DNA from: Platanthera guangdongensis | Lineage: Eukaryota; Streptophyta; Magnoliopsida; Asparagales; Orchidaceae | DNA length: 64,000 nt | NCBI GenBank assembly: GCA_039583875.1 | Contig: CM077162.1 | Location: 53,905,675 to 53,969,674, forward strand | Direction of reading: 5' to 3' | Shown here: in pieces, positions 1 to 10,427 of the stretch | Numbering within the stretch: the first letter of the stretch is position 1 | Layout: every line of letters begins with the position of its first letter | Made by a program: the position numbers and the translations under genes | Notes under the pieces: generated by a model | Databases searched by the model: none | Told to the model about the DNA's origin: nothing | The model's input: only the letters and a program-made list of their open reading frames with translations

Positions 1-1
1 C

Positions 2-1250
2 TTGCCTATGCAACTCACAAGAGATTCAAGGTCTACCAAATGGATGTGAAAAGTGCATTCTTGAATGGAGTGCTTCAAGAAGAGCTTTATGTAGAACAAC
101 CTTCAGGTTTTATCTCTCCAACTCAACCCTCTTTTGTTTTTAAATTGCATAAAGTTCTCTATGGTTTAAAGCAAGCTCCAAGAGCTTGGTATGAGACCTT
201 AGCTAGCTTTCTTTTAGAGCATAAATTTACAAGAGAAACCATAGATAAAACCTTTTTCACTAGACATCATAAGGACCAAATATTGTTAGTACAAATATAT
301 ATGGATGACATTATTTTTGGGTCTACTGATCCCAAATTGTGCAAGAGGTTTACTGACCTTATGCATTCTAAATTTGAGATGAGTAGCATGGGTGAGCTTT
401 CCTACTTCCTTGGTCTTCAAGTGAAGCAGCTCCCAGATGGTATCTTCCTATCCCAAGCTAAGTATGCTAAAGATCTTATCAAGAAGTTTGGGATGGGTGA
501 TGCTTCAGGAATGAAAACACCTATGGCTACAAATGCTGTTATGGATTTGATGCAGCAGGGAAACCTGTAGATCAGAAAAATTATAGGGCAATTGTTGGAT
601 CCCAATTATGCCTAACAGCTTGCAGACCTGACATAATGTTTGCCACATGCCTTTGTGTTAGGTTCCAAGTGAACCCTAAAGAATCTCACCTTATTTTCCT
701 AAAAAGAATTTTGAGATATATAAAGAGTTGCAATAATCTAGGACTCTGGTATCCTGTATAGTCAGAATTTAAGTTAACTGGATACTCAGATGCTGACTAT
801 GCTGGATGTAGAGTGGACAGGAAGAGTACCTCTAGAACTTGCCAGTTCCTGGGTATGAGACTTGTCTCCTGGTTTTGTAAAAAGCAGACATCTGTGTCTA
901 CATCAACTGCAGAAGAAGAATACATGGCTGCTGGCAGCTGCTGCTCACAAATGCTATGGATACAAAACCAACTCCTAAACTATGGTGTCAACTTAAATAA
1001 TTCAACTTTATTTTGTGATAATACTAGTGCTATTGCTATAGCACAGAATCCAGTTCACCATTCTAGGACTAAACATATTGAAATAAGACATCATTTCATT
1101 AGAGATAATGTAGACAAAAAGAAAATTAACTTAATCCATATTCCTACTGATTTACAGAGAGCAGACATTTTCACCAAGCCATTGGATGAGAAAACCCATC
1201 TGTTCTTTATAAATCAACTGGGAATGATTAATGGAGAAGAGTTAACCTAA
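2..1250 (+). pseudogene. pol: C1 pol fragment: reverse transcriptase and RNase H
   Basis: Copia-type reverse transcriptase and RNase H copied element RNA to DNA in the cytoplasmic particle. Visible motifs are [24 protein letters not shown], the catalytic YMDDIIFGS near 298-324 (Met where Val is usual), then RNase H motifs TGYSDADYAGC, SWFCKKQTSVSTSTAEEEY and the C-terminal DIFTKPLDEK. The frame shifts near 551, and a stop follows GLWYPV near 759, so the copy is dead. It ends at TAA 1248-1250. The N-terminal RT, integrase, protease and gag are outside the window. Closest relatives here are C2 and C3 pol. Confidence 0.9.
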
Positions 1251-1255
1251 CTTCT

Positions 1256-1545
1256 GTCTGCATTCGACGAATTTTCCAGAGTTCGTCGAACGGAGTTCGA
1301 CGAATTAGGGAAAGTTTGAGAGATTCTTGTCGACCGGAGATCGACGAATTCTCTGTGTGAGGAAACAATTTTCGTCGACAGGAGATCGACGAACTTTGCT
1401 TCAGAAGACGTTTCGTCGAACGGAGTTCGACGAACTGTTTTCGATTCTTCTGGATGAGATCGACGAATTATCTATCTATAATTTATTTCGTCGAGCTCAG
1501 TTCGAAGAATTTCTCTTTTTCGTGGAACGGAGATTGTCGATTCAT
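1256..1545 (+). repeat. C1 spacer array of TTCGACGAA-type motifs
   Basis: Non-coding gap between the pol stop and ORF3. It holds about a dozen copies of an inverted-repeat unit built on TTCGACGAA, often paired as TTCGTCGAA...GAGTTCGACGAA. The same motif fills the C1 LTR. Frames that stay open across it are translations of the repeat and not genes. Confidence 0.8.
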
Positions 1546-1650
1546 ATTCTGGAAAACTTATATCTAGGTTTTCTTCGACCTCCGTCCCGCGCTTTCAGTT
1601 CTTTTGCTCTTGATCGCCTTTTCTCTCTATGTTTTTCCTGCAGGTCATCA

Positions 1651-4347
1651 ATGGCGATTCCAGCAAGCACCCTCGCCACAATGAAGTTCGATACTGGATT
1701 TGATATGGATTTTGATTCTTTTCAGCATTCTGATCCCATTTTACTCTACATCTTGGAACTGCTAGAGGAACTGAATCTAATAGACTTTATGACCCGGAGA
1801 ATTAAACTACATGCGACTGAAATAAGAGAATGGGTATATACATCTACTGCTTCTGAAGATGATACCGTGACAGGAACTATCGGGAGTACTGTTGTGTCCC
1901 TATCTCCCGCAATTCTGTCTGAGATTTTTGGACTGGTGAATGGAGAAGATAACATAGAAATAGATTCTGAAGAGTTTGGTGGCATGCTGAAGTTAATGGG
2001 TTTTTCAGGAAGTAATCCTAACAAACTGCTGAAAAAGCAACTGTCCGCCGCCTACCAATTTCTGGCAGACATTGTAGGAAAAGTGCTAATGGTAAAGCAC
2101 TCAGCGCATGATTACATAACCCGCCACCAATTCCTGGTTATGTGCTCCGTGGTGAATAAGAGACATTTCAACTGGGGCACAATTTTCTTTGAGTTGATAA
2201 AGAAAAAGAATAGCAAGAAGGAAGTCTGCTTCGGCAGAATTTTCGGAATTTTTCTTCAAGAGAATGCTGGTGAATGCATGGTCTCCCCGACCATCTTCAT
2301 AAATGCCAGCAAGCGCCTCACCTGCGCTCTGTTTGGCTGGTGGGAGAGGACAATCTCCAAGCCCTCCAAGGCTTCCTCCTCTTCCACCCCGGCTTCTGAG
2401 AGCACCAGGGCTGTAAAGGCCGCTCCCCACCCTACATAAGAGGTCCTTCCATCTCCATCATCTCTTCCTGCACTTCCAGCCAAACAACTCCCCTCCTCTT
2501 CCATTCCTGCTATCACACCTAAATCTCCACCACATACTCATGTGCCTACTCCTCCTCCATCTCCACCACTGGACCTTGCCAACATTCCTACACCTCCAGC
2601 TTCACCTCATGAGACATCTGTCCCTATACCTCCTCAGTCTCCTCTTCCCCCCCCCCCCATTTGTCATCCACTCAAATCCCTAATCCAAGAGGCCATTACA
2701 CCTCTTGCGACCTCCATCAATTCTTTATCTGCCCAGATTTCTGCCCTATCTGTTGTCCCCTCTTCATCTAGGGGCCTGACTCCAGGTTCTCCTGAACCCA
2801 GGTAGGGGGAGATGCTCAGTGATGAAGTTGCAGCAGATGTAGATACAGCAGCAGTAGCAGTCACAGCAGCAGTTCACTCTCCAGCAGATGCAGATTCAGA
2901 TGTGGATACAGAAATTTTGATAGATTTTGATTCTGAAATGATTGAATTAATTCATTTTATGGATACTGACAATGATCTAGATGAGTCAGTTGAGGAAATA
3001 AAACCTGTTGGTGATTTCCAGTTAAATCCCACAGTTAATTTGTCTGCTTTGTTGAAAAATTTTGATACTATTTTTGTACAGCTACCCTCCTCTAAGCCAG
3101 ATTTGGCTATTGTACCATACACCTCTCCAGTAAGTCCAGAAGTTGCTAAGCAACTCTGTGACAATTTTGCTATCTCAGCTTCAGCTTCCATCTCATCGTC
3201 TAGTCCAGATGTCATTCCAGAAGAAATTTCAGCCCCAACTTTTGTTATGGATGACTCTCCCCTGCCAGATTTGGATGAGATAATTTTAGCTGATATAGAA
3301 GAAGAGAACAAGGCAGCAGCTGAAAGCTCTGCCTCTATCATTTCTGATTCCTGTACAGTTACTTCTTCTACTGTTAGTGAAACTCCAGTTCCAGAATCCT
3401 CAACTTCTGCCCCTGCTTCTACAAAAAAGGCTGCTCTTTATGATAAAGCTTTAAAAGCTCTGAATGTCTTGTATGATAACCCTCAAGGTTCTGATTCTGA
3501 ATAAGAAGATGATGATGATGATTCTGATGAAGATGCTGCTAGTAAGAAAAAGAAGATGTTATTTAAGAAAAGGAAGGCTCCTCCTCCTCCAGCTCCAAAG
3601 CCTAATCCCAATGCTGACACTCCCTATTACATTCTGCATAATGTAACTCCATACAAAGGAATTCCTGGATGGATGTGGCTATCCAAGAACCAGCAGAAGG
3701 ATAAAAAGAGAAGCAGGAGATATTCCCCTCCTCTAGTGCACAGATACAGGAAGGATCCTTCTCCTCCTCCTCTAGTAGCTGGTGCCTCTGGCTCCTCTAG
3801 CTCCCAGAGATCTGCCCCAATGCAAACATATCAGAAATAGTCAGGGAGATCATCTGGAAGCAGCCAGCAGAGGCAGCCATCCTCAGGAAGTCAAAGTCAA
3901 CAGCTTCAGCAGCAGCAACAACAAATTTCTGATGTACAGAAAGCTGAAAGTCCAAAAAGGCCTCTCTCTCCTCCAATCCCATTTGAAGATCCTGAAACTG
4001 CAAATACAGCAAGAATGGCCAGATATCAGGAGTTAATTGGACTATCTCTGATTAATAAAGCCAAGGCTGAAGGCAAAGATACATCAGGACTTACAACTAT
4101 GTCTAAGTACAGAAAAGAAGAGCTGAAAAGATTTGACAAAGGCAATAAATTGTTTAATGTTGAAGATTACATGAAGCTTCATCCAGAAGCAGTTGTCCCC
4201 GGAGCAACATCATTGAACATTATTGGGGCAGCTGATATGAGTATGACAAAGGCTCAAGCTTCAAATCCCAAGAGAGAAATCATATTCAAGAAGCTAGGTG
4301 AGCAGACAACTGAAGACAGGTCCAAGCAGAAGAATCCAAAGAAGTAA
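1651..4347 (+). pseudogene. C1 ORF3 (Sirevirus downstream ORF, env-like position)
   Basis: Extra gene downstream of pol, the position of the env-like ORF of Sireviruses; its function is unknown. The chosen start is ATG 1651 (MAIPASTLATM), because upstream sequence is motif array. The frame runs 899 codons to TAA 4345-4347 with four in-frame stops (2437, 2803, 3502, 3838) and no net frameshift. Order: an N-terminal globular part with an IVGKVLMVKHSAHDYI core near 2074-2121; a Pro/Ser-rich stretch with repeated PPPSPP-like units (about 2440-2800); an acidic stretch (2812-3530); then basic and Gln-rich C-terminal parts. No convincing signal peptide or transmembrane helix is seen, so envelope function is not supported. 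Related in its core to C2/C3 ORF3 but very different elsewhere. Confidence 0.75.
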
Positions 4348-4528
4348 TTTTCTTGTTGTTTCAATTTTCTGTTTGTTTTTGGTTTTCAAACAATGCTATC
4401 TGTTTAAACAAAGCTGTGTATATATATATATATCTGTTGCATATGTTGGTAATTCTCTGTCAGATATATCTCTTTTCCTTCTTTGTTTTCTGTTTGTTTC
4501 TATTTTGAGTCTCTGTTAGTGACCTCAC

Positions 4529-4544
4529 CCAAATTGGGGGAGAT
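4529..4544 (+). other. C1 polypurine tract
   Basis: Purine-rich AAATTGGGGGAGAT directly precedes the LTR start TGTTGG. It primes plus-strand DNA synthesis and fixes the 3' LTR boundary. Confidence 0.85.
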
Positions 4545-6542
4545 TGTTGGATCCCTAGTTGATTTGGACTAGGTTCACTAGCTTAGGATGTGACCCATCA
4601 TGTATAGCCAGGGTCAAGTTTGTGTCCTAGAGTCTACGCCAAGTCCTTAGGTTCAACTTCAGATGAACCAGCTATTATCAAGACCATCAGAGACTCCAGA
4701 CTTAGAGGTTCTCAAAACTAAGTTAAATGAGTTTGACATTCGTCGAACTCAGCTCGACGAAAGGAGTTCTGCGCTCAACGATCGTGAGACATTTCTTAGT
4801 GCTGAGCTCGACGATCTTGGTTCTCTGTTCGACGAAGACTGAGTTTCTACATCAAGTCAAATTCAGGACAACTTTAGAATTTTTCTAAGTCCAGCTTCAA
4901 GCTTTGGTCGACGAATTAGATTCTGAGCTCGACGAACTTGGACCTCAAGTTCTCAGCTTCTCAGGTCGACGAAGTCAGCTTCTCAGGTCGACGAATGTAG
5001 TACTCTACTCAACGATTTCTAAATTCAGAGTATTTGTGTCGACACTTAGGGCATGTGTCGACACCCGACAACTTATGTCGACACCATAGGATTTGTGTCG
5101 ATACCAGGATTTCAGTCGACACCAGACAACTTATGTCGACACCAGAGGATTTGAGTCGACACCAAGATCAATCAGTCGACACCAATTTATGTAGACACTG
5201 GATATCAGCAGATGCAGAATATTTGGCTAAGTCCACAATCGTTCTTCGCTCGACGAATTTGGATCTCAGCTCGACAAATACTGTCTTACAATGAAGATTG
5301 TTTGTTCAATGAATGAAGATTATCTGGTCGATGAACTCTCTACAGCTCATCTCGACGAACTCAAGCTCAGCTCGACGAACTCTCTCAAGCTCAGCTCGAC
5401 GAACTCTCTCCAGCTCAGCTCGACAAACTCAAGTTCAGCTCGACGAACTCCAACTCAGCTCGACGAATTGCGTTCTTCGTTCGACGAATCCAAACTAGGT
5501 CATCTTCAAGTTTCCCATCCCGTTTCTTGGCGATGATTCCGGAGTTATTAATGCCAGATCTTCTCGGAATGTTACCGTTAGAACGTGCATTGACTATGGA
5601 CGATTACATGTCGTTTTTCCATAGGACAGTTGGGGAAATCATTGATTGTCGCTTCCTTCCAAGGCCGACTGCAATTACTGCTCAAACATTCGAATTTTGA
5701 ATGTTCTCAGTCAGTCAAAAAGAGATAGACAAGAAAATAAAGGAACAAGATAGTCAGTCATACAGACACACACACTACAAGCAATACATACAATCAGATT
5801 GAGACACTCAGATTGCACAGAAGAACAAACTCACAAAAATCAAAAGTTCTACTGCAATCAGCCTGACCAGAGAATATCTTCAAGAAGAAGAAGAAGAACA
5901 ATCAAATTCAATCAAGAGCCTTCTTCTGTCAATTCTCAGGACAACTTCAAAGGACAATAATTATTCAATCTGTCAAAGGAGTTCCTGAAACTATTTCTGG
6001 TCCAGGCACTTTAGGTCTTTGAAGACCTATACCCTGAAGCAGTGCTCCAGCATTCCTGATTAATTCAAGATCTCAGGGGGAGAAACATCTGCTAAAATCA
6101 ATCCACAAGTCTTCTCTCTGACTGTTGACAGAGAAGACACCATCACCTTTTCCAATTCCTGTACAGGGTTTTAATTCCCTTCAAAATTATTCTGGTTGCA
6201 AGTCTCCTTCCAAAAGACTTGAGGTTTTGGTTTTTGAGCACTTGAACAAAAGCTCATTGGTGTCAGACACCTGATCAAAAACCTGAGTGAATTCCTACCA
6301 GGGTGGTAGAAGAGTGGATGTACCCAGGTTGGGGAACCACTATAAAATATTTTGTGTCATCTGGTTGCCCTTCTCTTTGTGTTTTGGCTGTGCTCTGTGA
6401 TTGCTTAGTTTGATGTGCTTAGTTTTATTTACTTACTGATTTGTTCACTTAGGAATACAACAAAAGTTGTAAAAAGTTTTTAGTGAGCACTATACTCTAT
6501 TCACCCCCCTCTAGAGTATTTCAGATCTAACCTGCACTTTCA
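4545..6542 (+). repeat. C1 3' LTR (1,998 bp)
   Basis: Starts TGTTGGATCC after the polypurine tract and ends ACCTGCACTTTCA. The last part has the CACCCCCCTCTAGA block also found near the ends of the C2 and C3 LTRs, which supports one lineage. The first kilobase carries CTCGACGAAC/TTCGTCGAA units (4738-5010 and 5240-5500) flanking a block of GTCGACAC units (5038-5200). No clear TATA box is seen after the array. The rest (5515-6480) holds no gene. Confidence 0.9.
4738..5500 (+). repeat. C1 LTR palindrome array (CTCGACGAAC and GTCGACAC)
   Basis: Dozens of short CG-centred inverted-repeat motifs. Two motif classes are segregated: TTCGACGAA/CTCGACGAAC at both ends, GTGTCGACAC-like in the middle (about 5038-5200). 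They lie in what should be U3, the LTR promoter region. Role as protein-binding sites or hairpins is inference. Confidence 0.8.
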
Positions 6543-6960
6543 CGTTGGTATGTAACCCCTGCGTTCTTCAACCCAAAAGGCATCATTTTATAGCTGAAGC
6601 ACCCTTCCCTTGTGATGAAGGAGACGTCCTTGACGTTGGCAGGGTGCATTCGGATCTGGTGGTAACCTGAAAAAGCATCCAAAAACTCATAATTGAAAAA
6701 CCAACGGCTGAATCAACCAGCGCATCGATTCGAGGCAGGGGGTAGCAATCTTTGGGGCACGATTTATTTAATAATGAAAAGTCGATACACATGCGCCCTG
6801 CCCCCCCCCCCCCCCCCCCCCCCCGTTTTTCACCATTACCACGTTGGATACCCAGCCTGGATACTGGATCTCCGAGATGAAGCCGGCAGCCAGAAGCTTC
6901 TTGACCTCCTTGCGAATTGGCTCTTCCAGCTTGGTTGCGATGGTCCTCATCTTTTGGCAT
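6543..6960 (-). pseudogene. pol: G1 reverse transcriptase fragment
   Basis: Minus-strand gypsy reverse transcriptase. Recognisable pieces are EPIRKEVKKLLAAGFISEI, QYPGWVSNVVMVK, then CIDFSLLNKSCPKDCYPLPR and IDALVDSAVGF, in the same order as G2 RT (43,347-43,793). A run of 24 C sits where G2 encodes the KPGGGWR segment and throws the frame. The catalytic YVDD region is not in this fragment because C1 interrupts it. It is dead. Confidence 0.85.
6801..6824. repeat. C24 homopolymer in G1 RT
   Basis: Twenty-four consecutive C. The homologous place in G2 is CCCCCTCC coding for a glycine run, so this is slippage expansion or a sequencing/assembly length artefact. Confidence 0.95.
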
Positions 6961-7399
6961 ATGGGGCGCGTCTTGGGATCCAGGTTCAGGCAGTGTCAGG
7001 CCACATCCGCATCGATGCTCGGGATCCCAGCCGCGCTCCAAGCGAAGATGTTGACGTTGCTCTGGATGCAAGCCTGCACTCTCTCTCCTGGTCCTCGGGG
7101 CTCATCCTCCCACTGATCTGCACCTATTGCACCTGTCCGGTGCTGGTGAAGACTTCCATCTCCACCACCTCCTCTGCTGGCTCCAGCTGTGACTTCTCCT
7201 AGCCGGCTCTTGCCTCCTCTTCCTGCCCCAACTCCTCTTCTCCTCCTGCTCCCTCAAGTTCCATCGCCTCCTCAAGGCTCTCACGCTGCTGCTACTCAAT
7301 CTCCACGCCTCTCCGGGCCTCCCTCTCAGTTCCTTCTTCCACCTCTACCTGCCGACCCTCCCGCGGCTCCAACTCTTCGTCCCTTTGGACCTCCTGCAG

Positions 7400-7990
7400 A
7401 TCTCCTCCCCACTATTTCTCAATCTCCTCCTCTCTTACTTCTTCTTCAGCCTCCTCTAGGCTCATCTCCTCTCCGACAACATCTTCATACGTCGCCATCT
7501 CCTTCTCCAACTCCTCTGCCTCTGCCATCCATGATATGGTGTTTACTGCCGTAACGTAGAACTGTCTTGGCACGTTCGGGTCCCCTCTAACCCTAACTTG
7601 CACCCCTCCATTGTTGAACTTGAGGCATTGATGAAACAAGGAGGGGACGCAGCGGAAGGCGTTGATGAGGGGGCGCCCAAAGATGGCGCTATAGATGCTC
7701 GGGCGTCCATGATCACGAACCTGCAGTTCCGTGACACGCCCCCAAATTCACGTGCAGCCCTAATCCCCCTTCCACTTCCTTCCTCTCTCCTGAGAAATCG
7801 AACAATGGTCTCTCCGAAGCTAGTACTCTCTTGCCCTCAACCTATATCTCTTCGAAGGCCTTTTTGAAGATCACATTTACGGAGCTCCCATTGTCCACTA
7901 GGATCTTGGAGACTTTGAAGTTTTCTACCGCCATCTGGATCACCAAGGCATCACAGAATGGGTCTTCATAATCTGGCATATCCTCTGAAG
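7400..7990 (-). pseudogene. pol: G1 protease region
   Basis: Minus-strand remains of the retropepsin and linker. The clearest part (7412-7639) reads VRVRGDPNVPRQFYVTAVNT followed by an acidic Glu-rich tail; it matches the G2 segment after its protease (RIRGDPKASRECYLNAVSTI). Upstream, at about 7640-7900, pieces equivalent to the G2 FGRPLIN area and the conserved gag-protease linker can be followed across stops. The Pro/Leu-rich plus-strand frames here are antisense shadows. Confidence 0.65.
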
Positions 7991-8149
7991 AAAAGGTAAT
8001 TTTTTCTTTCGGGGGCGGAGCTTGGGAGGTCGAGGCTACCCCCCTTCAGTACATGGTATGGAGGCTACCCTTAAGAGCAGCCTCGATCCCAACTCCTCTG
8101 TGGATCACCCCGATCCCTCCCCGGGTTCCTACATCCACCCGGTCTTCAC

Positions 8150-9654
8150 ATCTATCCTCCGTCGCCCCCTGCTGTACTTTCACGATCCTCACCGGCAGCT
8201 CCTACCTCCTTACCCCTGGCTTCTCTCACTTCTAAGAACTCTGGGCAGGTTGCTGTTGCGTGACCCTCCTCCTGATGGAAGTCACAGAAAGGCAACGCCA
8301 CCTTGCCCCTTCTTCCTTCTCCACCATCTCTTCTTCCAGCTCCTCCCCGAGCTCCTCTCCTTCCTCCTCTACCTCGACCAATCTCCATTGCCTCTTGCTG
8401 ATACTGAAAGCAATCCCTTGACCCCTACCTCCATGCCGGCTGATCGTACCTCCTCGGCTCGCGGAAGTTATATATTCCCTGAAAGCCTCCTCCTAGCTCC
8501 TGGGAGCGTCCCTCCTGAGGCCTCCAACCTATCCGGTTGTTTGGCTCCCGCCCCCCATCCTTGATGCAGTCCCTGCTGCCTCTGACCTCGGGGTTACTCT
8601 CTCCTCCTCTCTTCTCTCTGCTCCCTTCGCCTTCCTGCTTTTGGCTCCTTCACCTCACCATCTGCCAATCTGGCTAGCTTCCTCGCAAACGCCGGATTGG
8701 CCCTCTCGAAGTCTGTCTCCTTTGCCGCCCTCTCCATGAGCTCCTCAAAAGAGAGGGGGGCACCCTCTTCAACTCCATAATGAAGAAACCTGGCTTCAGT
8801 CCCAGAGTAAACGCGAGCATTATCATATACCCTGGAACTTCCTGGACCAGGTGGACCTCTTCCTAAAACCAGTCCACGTAATGTACCAACGTCTCATCCT
8901 GCTTCTGCCTCACCGCAAGCAGGCACTCCGCCTCCTTCTTGCGCTTCTTTGATGTTGAGAACCTCAACAAAAAACTTCTTCGCAGATCTTCAAAACAGTA
9001 GATCGACCTTGCTGACAACTGGTGGAACCAATCCCGAGCCTTCTCCTTCAACGTGGTGGCAAATAGCCGACACTTGAAGGCATCCGTCATCTGCCTTATC
9101 GAAATGACATCTTCAAACCACTATACGTACTGTACAGGGTCATCCTTCCCCGAGTAGTAGGATATGTTGGGCTCCCGGAACCCCTCCGGCACCGGAGCCG
9201 AGATGATGAGCTCACTAAATGGGCTCTCGCCACCTGCATGTCGAGAGGGCAGATCTTGCGGCCACGGCTGGCTGGCCCGATCTGTGAGACCATGCCCAGG
9301 GAAGAGCTCTCACACAGCAGCCTCCTTCTCGCCACCTTCTACCGGAATCTCCTTCCCAGGATGCTGGCCTGGGAAGAGCTCTCTCGCCGCTACGTCCCTC
9401 TCACCAGCCTTCACCAGGACCTCCTTCCCCGGGGGCTGTCCAGGGGCGTTCTCTCCTAAGAGCGGGACCTCCTCTATCGGGACCTGAGGGGTGACCCACT
9501 CGCTTCTGCATGAGAAGGCCAAGCTGATGGTCTGCATGACCTCAAGCCTGAAGTCATCCAGCATCTTCCTTGTCGCCTCTTCTCCCCGGGAGGGGGAACC
9601 TCCTGAACCAGATCCTTCACCTTCACCTCCTACCATCGGACTAAACTCAAGCAT
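8150..9654 (-). pseudogene. gag: G1 gag
   Basis: Capsid/nucleocapsid protein of a Tat-like gypsy element, minus strand, several frames. The N-terminus starts near 9654 (MLEFSPMVGGEGEGSGSGG), followed by a charged region. The conserved capsid core is at 9090-8863 (FATTLKEKARDWFHQL, SFLLRFSTSKK), and SFEELMERAAK-like sequence at about 8750. The nucleocapsid CX2HX4HX4C knuckle (CDFHQEEGHATATC) is at 8286-8245. This CHHC variant is usual for Tat gag and is shared with G2. Frameshifts separate each block. Confidence 0.75.
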
Positions 9655-9694
9655 TTCTTGTATCAGCTACCTTCCACGCTCAGTGCACCAGAAC

Positions 9695-10427
9695 TGTTGA
9701 AGCCAAAATCTGACTTCGACAAGAGTTCGAAAAAAGGGGCGTAGCGAACATATACTCGTCCCAAGCTCTGACCTCCGACTGGTCGTGAAGGACTAGAAAC
9801 TGACCCAAGTCCTCGGCAGGGAGGTCCCACCACTTACCCGGAAGATCTCTGAGAGCTTCCCCTCCAAAGCCAAAAGTTGGGCTTGGAGCTCCTCAGAAAG
9901 CACAGACAAAAGCCTCTTAAGTCCCAGGAAAGATGTGTGTATGTGCCTTTCTGAAGAACCCCTCTGGGTCTATTTATAATTTTCTGAATTGGATCTGTAA
10001 ATAACCATACTGGGCTGACATGAAAATACCAGAATACCCCTGGTTGGGTCTGCCAACAGCCAAACTCTGCTGTTCTGAGGAGTTATACGCAGACTACCAG
10101 GACAAAAGAGTAAAAATACTAGGGGTAGAAGAGTAAAATCCCCCTGGGGCCTAGATTTGTCAAAATGGCCTTTCATCTAAATGGTGAGTGGGAGAGTATC
10201 TATCGGCGAGACGAATCTTCCTCCCGTCTCGCCAACCTTATATGCCGTGAGGCCTTCTCGCGGTCATAGGCCTTCTCGCGCCCTCAGGAGGGGCGTCTCG
10301 CCTACTGTAGAGACTATTTATCTCGCCACCTGTGAGTGGACCACATGGTCCCACTCGCCCATTAATTCCACTCACCTGCCTCGTCTATACGCGCTTTGAG
10401 GACCTCTCGCGAGCCCGAGGTTGTACA
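9695..10427 (-). repeat. G1 5' LTR (733 bp)
   Basis: On the minus strand it starts TGTACAACC at 10427 and ends GGCTTCAACA at 9695. The G2 3' LTR has the same ends (GGTTGTACA at the high end, TGTTGAAGCC at the low end). A TATA box reads ATTATAAATAGA on the minus strand near 9980. Many CTCGCC/GGCGAG units lie at 10,190-10,420. A candidate primer binding site (TGGTGCACTGAGC on the minus strand, about 9680-9691) follows three or four bases after the LTR; its tRNA is not recognised. Confidence 0.8.

Larger units (their letters stand above)
1..6542 (+). mobile_element. C1: Sirevirus-type Ty1/copia element, 3' part only
   Basis: The window opens inside the reverse transcriptase of a copia element and runs through RNase H, a non-coding spacer, a long extra ORF (ORF3), a polypurine tract and a 1,998-bp LTR ending in CA at 6542. 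Extra ORF after pol, large LTR and a PPT ending GGGGGAGAT just before TGTTGG are hallmarks of the Sirevirus (SIRE/Maximus) lineage. Immediately after the LTR the sequence is minus-strand gypsy reverse transcriptase (G1), so C1 is inserted in G1. Its 5' LTR, gag and integrase must lie left of the window. Target duplication would start CGTTG on the right; the left copy cannot be checked. Confidence 0.9.
6543..10427 (-). mobile_element. G1: Tat-like Ty3/gypsy element, 5' part
   Basis: Reading on the minus strand from 10427: a 733-bp 5' LTR, gag, protease and the first part of reverse transcriptase, where C1 is inserted at 6542/6543. The rest of pol lies left of the window. It is homologous throughout to G2 (same LTR ends, same gag zinc-knuckle type, same RT motifs). 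Its right flank (10428) resumes C2 gag, so G1 is inserted in C2. All frames are broken. Confidence 0.85.

Noticed and set aside
1651..4347. Calling C1-C3 ORF3 a true envelope gene
   Set aside because: Position is env-like, but no signal peptide, transmembrane helix or fusion-like segment is visible; left as unknown function.
7189..8564. Pro/Leu/Ser-rich plus-strand ORFs over G1 and likewise 44,603-45,265 over G2
   Set aside because: Antisense shadows of Glu/Arg-rich gag and linker sequence on the minus strand.
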